Shown piece by piece: positions 44,429 through 52,419 of a DNA stretch of 64,000 nt (its first letter is position 1; every line of letters begins with the position of its first letter). Both the position numbers and the translations under genes were made by a program. Source of the DNA: Aminobacter ciceronei. GTDB taxonomy: Bacteria > Pseudomonadota > Alphaproteobacteria > Rhizobiales > Rhizobiaceae. The notes beneath the pieces are model-generated. The model had not been told where the DNA came from, did not search any database, and saw only the letters and a program-made list of their open reading frames with translations. Location of the stretch: contig NZ_JACJHY010000028.1 of assembly GCF_014138625.1 (NCBI RefSeq), positions 1 through 64,000 of the forward strand, written 5' to 3'.

Positions 44429-45565
44429 ATGCTGTTCTGGATCATAGCCGCTGTTCTGACGCTTGGTGCAAGCCTTGCGGTCTTGTTGCCGCTGACGCGG
44501 CAGACCAGGGCCAGGGACGATGCCAGCCATGACCTCGAAGTCTATCGCGACCAGCTTGGCGAGGTCGACAGGGATGCGGCGCGCGGGCTGATTGCTGCCG
44601 CGGATGCCGAACAGGCCCGCGCCGAGATCGCGCGCCGGATCATCAGGCTGGATGCCGAAAATGCGCGCGAGCCAAAGAAGGCATCGCAGCTCGGACCGCG
44701 TCTCGTCGGCATGATCGCCGTGCTGGCCGTGCCGCTGCTGAGCTGGGGCGTCTACACCGCGATCGGCTCGCCCACCGTTCCCTCCCAGCCATTGAGCGCG
44801 CGCCTGTCGCAGAAACCGGCGGACAGCTCGGTCGACGAGCTGATTGCCCGCGCCGAGGCGCATCTGGTGGCCAATCCGTCCGACGGCCGCGGCTGGGACG
44901 TGCTCGCCCCTGTCTATCTCAGGATCGGGCGCGCCAACGACGCCGTCACCGCCTATCGCAACGCCATCCGCATCCTCGGCTCGACCACTGCGCGCCAGGC
45001 CGGCCTCGGCGAGGCGATTGCCGCCGCCGCGGGCGGCATCGTCACGTCGGACGCGCGTCTCGCCTTCGAGGCCGCGCTCAAGCTCGAGCCCGCCGATGCC
45101 AAGGCGCGCTATTTCCTGGCGCTGGCGCTCGCCCAGGAGGGCAAGATTTCAGACGCCGCCGCTGCCTGGCGGCTGCTGGCTGCAAGCCTGCCTGCCGACT
45201 CGCCGTGGCGTGCGGCAACCGAGCAGGCGATAGCCCAGGCCGAGGTGCGTACCGCACCGGTCAAGGAGGCCGCCGGCGCGCCTGCACCGAGCCAGGACGA
45301 CATCGACGCCGCCGCATCCATGTCGTCGGGCGATCGCACGGCGATGATCGAGGGCATGGTGGCGACGCTGGACGAAAAGCTGCGCCAGAACCCGCGCGAT
45401 CCGGAAGGCTGGGTCCGGCTGGTGCGTTCATACCAGGTGCTCGGCAAGACCGATCTGGCGCAGGATGCGCTCGGCCGCGCCTATGCGGCGCTGGGCCGCG
45501 ACAGCGAGGACGGCCGCAAGCTGACCGAACTTGCAGGCTCGCTTGGCCTTGATGTCACGGAGTAG
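44429..45565 (+). CDS. ccmI: Cytochrome c maturation protein CcmI (CycH)
   Basis: 378 residues. Two transmembrane helices (about 2-22 and 88-108) bound a cytoplasmic leucine-zipper-like loop, followed by a periplasmic TPR-like domain (about 130-375: AEAHLVANPSDGRGWDVLAPVYLRIGR). CcmI presents apocytochrome c to the CcmF/H haem ligation complex. First of ccmI-E-F-H. ATG 44429 (MLFWIIAAVLT) is chosen as the start of the first helix; TTG 44402 with its own leader is an alternative. Confidence 0.93.
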   Translation: MLFWIIAAVLTLGASLAVLLPLTRQTRARDDASHDLEVYRDQLGEVDRDAARGLIAAADAEQARAEIARRIIRLDAENAREPKKASQLGPRLVGMIAVLAVPLLSWGVYTAIGSPTVPSQPLSARLSQKPADSSVDELIARAEAHLVANPSDGRGWDVLAPVYLRIGRANDAVTAYRNAIRILGSTTARQAGLGEAIAAAAGGIVTSDARLAFEAALKLEPADAKARYFLALALAQEGKISDAAAAWRLLAASLPADSPWRAATEQAIAQAEVRTAPVKEAAGAPAPSQDDIDAAASMSSGDRTAMIEGMVATLDEKLRQNPRDPEGWVRLVRSYQVLGKTDLAQDALGRAYAALGRDSEDGRKLTELAGSLGLDVTE

Positions 45566-45568
45566 ACG

Positions 45569-46009
45569 ATGACGCGCAAGCAAAAACGGCTTTCGGTGAT
45601 CGCGGGCGCGCTGGCTTTCCTGGGCGCCGCCACCGCGCTGACCTTCTACGCGCTTGGCCAGAAGGCGTCCTATTTCTACATGCCCGCCGACCTGCAGACG
45701 GCGACCCTGCAGCCCGGCCAGCGCATTCGCCTCGGCGGCCTTGTCGAGAACGGCAGCATCCTGCGCGGGCAGGGCACCCAGGTCGAGTTCGGCGTCACCG
45801 ATTCCGAAAAGACGGTGAAGGTGCGCTATACAGGCATCCTGCCCGACCTCTTCCGCGAGGGGCAGGGCGTGATCACCGAAGGCAGCTTTGGCCCCGACGG
45901 CGAGTTCATCGCCGACAGTGTGCTGGCCAAGCACGACGAGAACTACATGCCCAAGGAAGTCGCCGACAGCCTGAAGGCAAAGGGTGTATGGCAGGAAACG
46001 ACGCAATGA
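45569..46009 (+). CDS. ccmE: Haem chaperone CcmE (CycJ)
   Basis: 146 residues. One N-terminal helix and a periplasmic OB-fold domain; the covalent haem-binding histidine is in [12 protein letters not shown] (His122). CcmE takes haem from CcmABCD, which are not in this window, and hands it to CcmF. Starts three bases after the ccmI stop. Confidence 0.95.
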   Translation: MTRKQKRLSVIAGALAFLGAATALTFYALGQKASYFYMPADLQTATLQPGQRIRLGGLVENGSILRGQGTQVEFGVTDSEKTVKVRYTGILPDLFREGQGVITEGSFGPDGEFIADSVLAKHDENYMPKEVADSLKAKGVWQETTQ

Positions 46010-46025
46010 ATGGCGGGCAGCGCTG

Positions 46026-48011
46026 ATGGTCGAGACGGGTCACTTCGCGCTTATCCTGGCGTTCGCCCTGTCGCTGGTGCAGTCGCTGGTCCCGCTTTAC
46101 GGGGCCTATAAGGGCGACACCAGGCTGATGGCTGTCGGCGGTCCGGTGACCGTCACCGGTTTTGCCCTGATCGCCCTGTCTTTCGCCGCCTTGACCATGG
46201 CCTATGTCCAGTCCGACTTCTCGGTCGCCAATGTCTGGGAGAATTCGCACTCGCTGCAGCCGCTGATCTACAAGTTCACCGGCACCTGGGGTAACCACGA
46301 AGGCTCGATGCTGTTGTGGGTGCTGATCCTCAGCTTCTTCGGCGCCCTGGTCGCGGCCTTCGGCAGCAACCTTCCGGCCACGCTGCGCGCCAATGTGCTC
46401 GCCGTCCAGGGCTGGATCGGCACGGCCTTCCTGCTGTTCATCCTGATCACCTCCAACCCGTTCGCCCGCCTCGTGCCGGCGCCGATCGAGGGCAAGGACC
46501 TCAACCCGATCCTCCAGGACATCGGCCTCGCCGTTCATCCGCCGCTGCTCTATCTCGGTTATGTCGGCTTTTCCGTCTGCTTCTCCTTTGCGGTCGCAGC
46601 CCTGATCGAAGGCCGCATAGACGCGGCCTGGGCCCGCTGGGTGCGGCCGTGGACGCTTGCCGCCTGGGTGTTTTTGACCGGCGGCATCGCCATGGGATCC
46701 TACTGGGCCTATTACGAGCTCGGCTGGGGCGGCTTCTGGTTCTGGGACCCGGTCGAGAACGCGTCCTTCATGCCCTGGCTCGCCGGCACCGCACTGCTGC
46801 ACTCGGCCATCGTCATGGAAAAGCGCTCGGCGCTGAAGATTTGGACGCTGCTGCTCGCCATCCTGACGTTTTCGCTGTCCTTGCTCGGTACCTTCCTGGT
46901 GCGTTCGGGCGTGCTGACCTCGGTCCACTCCTTCGCCAGCGACCCGAGCCGCGGCGTGTTCATCCTGTGCATCCTGACGCTGTTCATCGGCGGTTCGCTG
47001 GCGCTGTTTGCCTTCAGGGCGTCGCAGCTTGCGGCCGGCGGCATCTTTCATCCGATCTCGCGCGAAGGCGCGCTGGTGCTGAACAATCTGTTCCTGACCA
47101 CGGCGACTGCGACCGTGCTGATCGGCACGCTCTATCCGCTGGTCGTCGAAGCCTTGTTCGGCGACAAGATTTCCGTCGGCGAGCCGTTCTTCAACCTCAC
47201 CTTCGGCCCGCTGATGATCCCGCTGCTGGTCGTCGTGCCATTTGGTCCGTTGCTGGCCTGGAAACGCGGCGATGTCTTTGCCGTGGCGCAGCGGCTGATG
47301 TTTGCCTTTGGTGCTGCCTTGCTGGCGGTGCTGGTGACCTACCTGTTCATCGACGGCGCCTCCGTCTTCGCCGCCCTCGGCGCCGGTCTCTCGGCCTGGC
47401 TGGTGCTCGGCGCGCTCACCGACCTCGCCTTGAAGGCCGGCATCGGCAATGTCGCGCCCAGGATGGCGCTGCGCCGTTTCGTCGGCCTGCCGCGCTCGGT
47501 GTTCGGCACGGCGATCGCCCATCTCGGCCTTGGCCTGACGCTGCTCGGCATCGTCGGCGTGCTCTCCTTCGAAAAGGAAGCGATCCTTGTCATGAAGCCG
47601 GGGCAGGTGGTTGAGATCTCCGACTACCGCCTGCGCTTCGACGGGCTGACGCCGGTGCGTGGACCCAACTTCACCGAGGATCAGGGCCATTTCTCCCTGC
47701 TGGGCATCAATGGCCAGCCGAGCGATGTCATCATGTCGTCCAAGCGCTTCTATCCGGTGCGGCAGATGCCGACGACGGAGGCCGGCATCAAGACGATGTG
47801 GCTCAGCCAGCTCTACATCTCGCTCGGCGATGAAGCGGGAGACGGCTCGGTGGTCGTGCGTGTCTGGTGGAAGCCGCTGGTGACGCTGATCTGGGGCGGA
47901 TCGCTTGTCATGATGCTGGGCGGCTTCGTCTCGCTGCTCGACCGCCGCCTGCGGGTGGGCGCGCCGGCGCGGCGCAAGTCCGCCGCCAAACCAGCTGCGG
48001 TGACGCCATGA
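46026..48011 (+). CDS. ccmF: Haem lyase subunit CcmF (CycK)
   Basis: 661 residues, about 14 helices. The tryptophan-rich WWD domain reads GWGGFWFWDPVENASFMPWL, with an upstream conserved YKFTGTWGNHEGSMLLWVLIL. Forms the haem ligation machine with CcmH and CcmI at the periplasmic face of the membrane. ATG 46026 is 16 bases after the ccmE stop; an upstream codon in frame lies within ccmE. Confidence 0.95.
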   Translation: MVETGHFALILAFALSLVQSLVPLYGAYKGDTRLMAVGGPVTVTGFALIALSFAALTMAYVQSDFSVANVWENSHSLQPLIYKFTGTWGNHEGSMLLWVLILSFFGALVAAFGSNLPATLRANVLAVQGWIGTAFLLFILITSNPFARLVPAPIEGKDLNPILQDIGLAVHPPLLYLGYVGFSVCFSFAVAALIEGRIDAAWARWVRPWTLAAWVFLTGGIAMGSYWAYYELGWGGFWFWDPVENASFMPWLAGTALLHSAIVMEKRSALKIWTLLLAILTFSLSLLGTFLVRSGVLTSVHSFASDPSRGVFILCILTLFIGGSLALFAFRASQLAAGGIFHPISREGALVLNNLFLTTATATVLIGTLYPLVVEALFGDKISVGEPFFNLTFGPLMIPLLVVVPFGPLLAWKRGDVFAVAQRLMFAFGAALLAVLVTYLFIDGASVFAALGAGLSAWLVLGALTDLALKAGIGNVAPRMALRRFVGLPRSVFGTAIAHLGLGLTLLGIVGVLSFEKEAILVMKPGQVVEISDYRLRFDGLTPVRGPNFTEDQGHFSLLGINGQPSDVIMSSKRFYPVRQMPTTEAGIKTMWLSQLYISLGDEAGDGSVVVRVWWKPLVTLIWGGSLVMMLGGFVSLLDRRLRVGAPARRKSAAKPAAVTP

Positions 48012-48475
48012 AGACCCGGCTGGCGGCGCTTGCCGGATTTGTCGCCGCACTGCTGTTTGCGGGAACCGCGCTTGCGGTGAAGCCCAGCGAAATGCTCGCC
48101 GATCCGAAGCTCGAGGCGCGCGCGCGGCTGCTTTCGGAAGAGCTGCGCTGCATGGTCTGCCAGAACCAGTCCATCGACGAATCCGATGCCGAACTGGCCG
48201 GCGACCTGCGCGTGCTGCTGCGTGAGCGGTTGCTGGCCGGCGACAGCGACGAGCAGGTGATGGCCTATATCGTTTCGCGTTATGGCGAGTTCGTGCTGCT
48301 CAAGCCGCAGTTCAATCTACGCAATGCCTTGTTGTGGGGCACGCCGGTGCTGTTGCTGCTCGGCGGCGGCGCCTTTGTCGTCCTGCAGGCCCGCTCGCGG
48401 CGCAGGCAGGAGCCGGCCGGCCTGACAAAGGACGAGCAGGCAGCACTCGACGCGATCCTGAACAAGGACGCCTGA
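48008..48475 (+). CDS. ccmH: Thiol-disulfide protein CcmH (CycL)
   Basis: 155 residues: signal peptide (1-23), the redox motif LRCMVCQNQSIDES and a C-terminal helix (about 105-125). It reduces apocytochrome c cysteines before haem attachment. Overlaps ccmF by 4 bases and ends the operon. Confidence 0.95.
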   Translation: MKTRLAALAGFVAALLFAGTALAVKPSEMLADPKLEARARLLSEELRCMVCQNQSIDESDAELAGDLRVLLRERLLAGDSDEQVMAYIVSRYGEFVLLKPQFNLRNALLWGTPVLLLLGGGAFVVLQARSRRRQEPAGLTKDEQAALDAILNKDA

Positions 48476-48592
48476 GCCACGTCAACATTACCAAAGTTTC
48501 ATGCTTCGGAAATGATCGCGTAATGTGAGCTCCTCTATCTCTTGAACCAACGGATGCGCACCCCGGCATCCTGTTCAAGAGGATCAGAGACA

Positions 48593-50122
48593 ATGAGCAC
48601 CACCCCCCTTTCGCGTTCTCGCAAGCGTCTCATGGCTGCCGCCGCATCCGTCGCCCTGGCGGGCGCGATCGGCCTCGGCGCCGTCACCAGCGGAACCGCG
48701 CCCGTCTATGCCGAGGCCGTGCGCGTCGAAGCGCCCCAGGCGCCCGGTTTTGCCGACGTCGTCCAGCAGGTCTCGCCGGCCGTGGTCAGCGTGCAGGTCA
48801 AGGCCCGGATCGATCCGGCTTCCGACCGTGGCATGTCGCCTTTCTCCGACCAGCAGGGTTTTGACAATCTCCCCGACAACCACCCGCTGAAGCGTTTCTT
48901 CCGTCAGTTCGGCCAGGATGGTTATGGCGACCAGAACCGTCCGCGCTTCAACCGTCGCGACGGCAGCCAGAAGCCGCGGCCGGTGGCGCAGGGTTCGGGC
49001 TTCTTCATCTCCGAGGACGGCTATCTCGTCACCAACAACCATGTCGTCTCGGACGGCACCGCCTATACCGTCGTCGCCAATGACGGCAAGGAATATGACG
49101 CCAAGCTGATCGGCACCGATCCGCGCACCGACCTCGCCGTGCTCAAGGTCGATGCCAGCACCAAGTTCACCTATGTCGGCTTTGCCGACGACGCCAAGGT
49201 TCGTGTCGGCGACTGGGTCGTCGCCGTCGGCAATCCGTTCGGTCTCGGCGGCACCGTCACTGCCGGCATCGTTTCGGCCCGTGGCCGCGACATCGGTGCC
49301 GGCCCCTATGACGACTTCCTGCAGATCGACGCTGCGGTGAACCGCGGCAATTCGGGCGGTCCCGCCTTCAACCTGAACGGCGAAGTCGTCGGCATCAACA
49401 CCGCCATCTTCTCGCCCTCGGGCGGCAATGTCGGCATCGCCTTCGCTATTCCCGCCTCGACCGCCAAGCAGGTGGTGCAGGATCTGATGAAGAACGGCAG
49501 CGTGCAGCGCGGCTGGCTCGGCGTGGAAATCCAGCCGGTCACCGCCGATGTCGCGGAGTCCCTCGGTCTCAAGGACGAGAAGGGCGCGCTCGTTGCAAGC
49601 GCCCAGGACGCCGGCCCGGCCAAGAAGGCGGGCATTGCTGCCGGTGACATCATCACCGGGGTCAACGGCCAGGACGTCGCCTCGCCGAAGGAACTGTCGC
49701 GCCTCATCGCCGGCATCACGCCAGGAAAGTCGGTCGACATCACTGTCTGGCGCAACGGCAAGGCCGAGACGCTGAAGGTCGACCTCGGCGAAATCCCGGG
49801 CGGCGACAAGAAGGCCTCCGCCGACCAGCCGGCATCGCCATCCGAGCCGAGCACGCTGGCCGATCTCGGCATGACCGTGACCCGCTCGGAGGATGGCAAA
49901 GGCCTTGTCATCACCGACGTCGATCCCTCCAGCGACGCCGCCGATCGCGGCATCCAGGCCGGCGACGTCATCACCGCGGTGAACGCTGTCGAGGTCCAGT
50001 CGGCGGCCGACGTCACCAAGGCGCTCGACCAGGCGGAGAAGGCGGGCCGCAAGGCGGTGCTGTTCCAGATCAGCCGCGAAGACTCCAACCGCTTCGTCGC
50101 CCTGCCGCTGAACCAGGGCTGA
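48593..50122 (+). CDS. degP: Periplasmic serine protease DegP/HtrA
   Basis: 509 residues. Signal peptide (about 1-40, ending VYAEA) and a trypsin-like domain with His in NNHVVSDG, Asp in RTDLAVLKV and Ser in RGNSGGPAF. Two PDZ domains follow, about 300-390 (GWLGVEIQPVT) and 415-505 (LADLGMTVTRSEDGKGLVITDVDPSS). Degrades or refolds misfolded envelope proteins. A Gln/Arg/Asp-rich loop (about 80-120) before the protease core matches the LA loop. ATG 48593 with AGAGGA upstream. Independent from ccmH (117 bases). Confidence 0.95.
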   Translation: MSTTPLSRSRKRLMAAAASVALAGAIGLGAVTSGTAPVYAEAVRVEAPQAPGFADVVQQVSPAVVSVQVKARIDPASDRGMSPFSDQQGFDNLPDNHPLKRFFRQFGQDGYGDQNRPRFNRRDGSQKPRPVAQGSGFFISEDGYLVTNNHVVSDGTAYTVVANDGKEYDAKLIGTDPRTDLAVLKVDASTKFTYVGFADDAKVRVGDWVVAVGNPFGLGGTVTAGIVSARGRDIGAGPYDDFLQIDAAVNRGNSGGPAFNLNGEVVGINTAIFSPSGGNVGIAFAIPASTAKQVVQDLMKNGSVQRGWLGVEIQPVTADVAESLGLKDEKGALVASAQDAGPAKKAGIAAGDIITGVNGQDVASPKELSRLIAGITPGKSVDITVWRNGKAETLKVDLGEIPGGDKKASADQPASPSEPSTLADLGMTVTRSEDGKGLVITDVDPSSDAADRGIQAGDVITAVNAVEVQSAADVTKALDQAEKAGRKAVLFQISREDSNRFVALPLNQG

Positions 50123-50266
50123 TCGGTCGCTCCCGTCGCGTGGTTTCATCACCCCCGACCGCATGACGGGAGATGACGGCCGGATAGTCTGTCAGTCTTC
50201 TATTCCGGCCCGGCGGCAGCGGACTCCCATCAGCCCGCTGCCGCTTTCACGTTGAGAGGAAACGAC

Positions 50267-50983
50267 ATGTCGCCTCTGACATCCCGCAAAATCGCGTATA
50301 ACGACGGCATGAAGATTCTTGTCATCGAAGATGACCGTGAGGCCGCCGACTACATGCAGAAGGCCTTCGCGGAAGCCGGCCACACCGCCCATGTCGCGGG
50401 CGATGGCGATTCAGGTTTCGCCCTTGCCGATGCTGCCGAATACGATGTGCTCGTCGTCGATCGCATGTTGCCGCGGCGCGATGGTCTTTCGGTGATTGCC
50501 GGCCTGCGTTCGCGCGGCAACACGACACCTGTGCTGATCTTGTCGGCGCTCGGCGAGGTCGACGACCGGGTCACCGGCCTGCGCGCCGGCGGCGACGACT
50601 ATCTCACCAAGCCATATGCGTTTTCGGAGCTTTTGGCCCGTGTCGAAGTGCTCAACCGGCGCGCGCCGACGCGTGAATCCGAGACGCTCTACCGGGTCGG
50701 CGATCTCGAGATCGACCGGCTGTCGCATACGGTGCGGCGCGCTGCGCAGGAGATCGTGCTGCAGCCGCGCGAATATCGCCTGCTCGAATATCTGATGCGC
50801 CATGCCGGCCAGGTGGTGACGCGCACAATGCTGCTCGAAAACGTCTGGGACTATCATTTCGACCCCCAGACCAACGTCATCGACGTCCACATTTCGCGCC
50901 TGCGCGGCAAGATCGAAAAGGGCTTCGAGAAGCCGATCCTGCACACCATCCGCGGCGCCGGCTACATGCTCAAGGCGGGCTGA
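50267..50983 (+). CDS. OmpR-family response regulator in line with glnE
   Basis: 238 residues from ATG 50267 (AGAGGAAA seven bases upstream); the conserved part begins at MKILVIEDD (50309), an alternative start without ribosome binding site. Receiver Asp is in VLVVDRMLPRRDG and Lys in DDYLTKPYA. The winged helix ends TIRGAGYMLKAG. Stop and the kinase start overlap by one base (TGATG). Probably responds to an envelope signal, judging by its place next to degP. Confidence 0.9.
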   Translation: MSPLTSRKIAYNDGMKILVIEDDREAADYMQKAFAEAGHTAHVAGDGDSGFALADAAEYDVLVVDRMLPRRDGLSVIAGLRSRGNTTPVLILSALGEVDDRVTGLRAGGDDYLTKPYAFSELLARVEVLNRRAPTRESETLYRVGDLEIDRLSHTVRRAAQEIVLQPREYRLLEYLMRHAGQVVTRTMLLENVWDYHFDPQTNVIDVHISRLRGKIEKGFEKPILHTIRGAGYMLKAG

Positions 50984-52419
50984 TGGCATTCAGGCTGCCG
51001 GCCATCATGAAGACGACCGCAGCGCGCCTTTCGGCGCTCTACCTCCTGCTTTTCGCCCTCTGCGCGGTGCTGCTTGTCTTCTACATGACGTCGCTGTCGG
51101 CACGCATGCTGATGGTCCAGACCCAGGAAACCATCAACGAAGAGGTCCAGGGCCTTGCCCGCGGCTACCAGCGCGGCGGCATCCCGGTGCTGGTACGCGT
51201 GGTCGAGCAGCGTTCGCGCCAGCCCGGCGCCAACCTCTATCTGCTTGCCGACCCCAATGGCCAGATCCTGTCGGGCAACGTCCAGAGCATCCAGCCGGGC
51301 GTGCTGCAGCGCGAAGGCTGGACCGAACTGCCCTTTTCCTATGAGCGCTACGGCGAAGCTGCCGGCAGGCGCCAGTCTGCCGAGACGGAAACACCGACCG
51401 AGGTCGGCCACAACGCCATCGCGGTGGTGCTGCGCCTGCCCAACCAGATGATCCTGATGGTCGGCCGCGACCTCGGCGAACCCGAACGATTCCGCGACGT
51501 GATCCAGCGCTCGCTGATGCTGGCGCTGGCCATGATGGGTTTCGGCGCGCTGCTGATCTGGTATTTCGTCGGCCGCCGCGCCCTCAAGCACATCGACGGC
51601 GTCTCGGAGGCCAGCCGCCGCATCATGGCCGGCGACCTCAGCGGCCGCCTGCCGGTGACAGGCGCCGGCGACGAATTCGACCGGCTCTCGGAAAACCTCA
51701 ATGCCATGCTGGCCCGCATCGCCCATCTCAATGATGGGCTGAAGCAGGTCTCCGACAACATCGCCCATGATTTGAAGACCCCGCTGACGCGCCTGCGCAA
51801 CCGCGCCGAGGCGGCGCTGTCGGGCAAGAAGACCGGCGCCGATTATCGCGAGGCGCTCGAAGGCACCATTGCCGAGTCCGACCAGCTTATCCGCACCTTC
51901 AACGCCATCCTGATGATCTCGCGCCTCGAGGCCGGCTACTCCGCCGAATCCACCGACAAGGTCGATCTCGCCGCCGTGGTTCACGACGTCGTCGAACTGT
52001 ACGAGCCGGTCGCCGAGGAACTGGGCGTTGGCTTAGAGTCGTCCGTCGCCGGTCCGGTCGTCGTCAACGGCAATCGCGAGCTGATCGCTCAGGCGCTGTC
52101 CAACATCATCGACAACGCCATCAAATACTCGGCTGGCGCGGTCGAAAAGCCGCATGTCGGCGTCACCCTGCAGCGCGACGGCGACGAAGTCAGGCTGCAG
52201 GTGTCGGACAACGGCCTCGGCATTCCAGACGAAGGCGATCGGGCGCGCGCCATCGAACGCTTCGTGCGGCTGGAAAAGAGCCGCTCGCAGCCGGGCTCGG
52301 GCCTCGGGCTCAGCCTCGCCAAGGCGGTGATGAAGTTTCACAATGGGCGGCTTGATCTTCTGCCCGGCAATCCCGGATTATCGGTCCTGATGGGCTTTCC
52401 CGGATCGAAGGACGCATAG
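50983..52419 (+). CDS. HAMP-domain sensor histidine kinase
   Basis: 478 residues. Helix 1 (about 13-35), periplasmic region (about 36-170), helix 2 (about 172-195) and HAMP (about 196-248). The HisKA motif is SDNIAHDLKTPLTRLRNRAE; the ATPase motifs are ALSNIIDNAIKYS, DNGLGIPDEG and GSGLGLSLAKAV. Cognate regulator is encoded one base upstream in overlap. The glnE start follows its stop directly with no gap. Confidence 0.92.
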   Translation: MAFRLPAIMKTTAARLSALYLLLFALCAVLLVFYMTSLSARMLMVQTQETINEEVQGLARGYQRGGIPVLVRVVEQRSRQPGANLYLLADPNGQILSGNVQSIQPGVLQREGWTELPFSYERYGEAAGRRQSAETETPTEVGHNAIAVVLRLPNQMILMVGRDLGEPERFRDVIQRSLMLALAMMGFGALLIWYFVGRRALKHIDGVSEASRRIMAGDLSGRLPVTGAGDEFDRLSENLNAMLARIAHLNDGLKQVSDNIAHDLKTPLTRLRNRAEAALSGKKTGADYREALEGTIAESDQLIRTFNAILMISRLEAGYSAESTDKVDLAAVVHDVVELYEPVAEELGVGLESSVAGPVVVNGNRELIAQALSNIIDNAIKYSAGAVEKPHVGVTLQRDGDEVRLQVSDNGLGIPDEGDRARAIERFVRLEKSRSQPGSGLGLSLAKAVMKFHNGRLDLLPGNPGLSVLMGFPGSKDA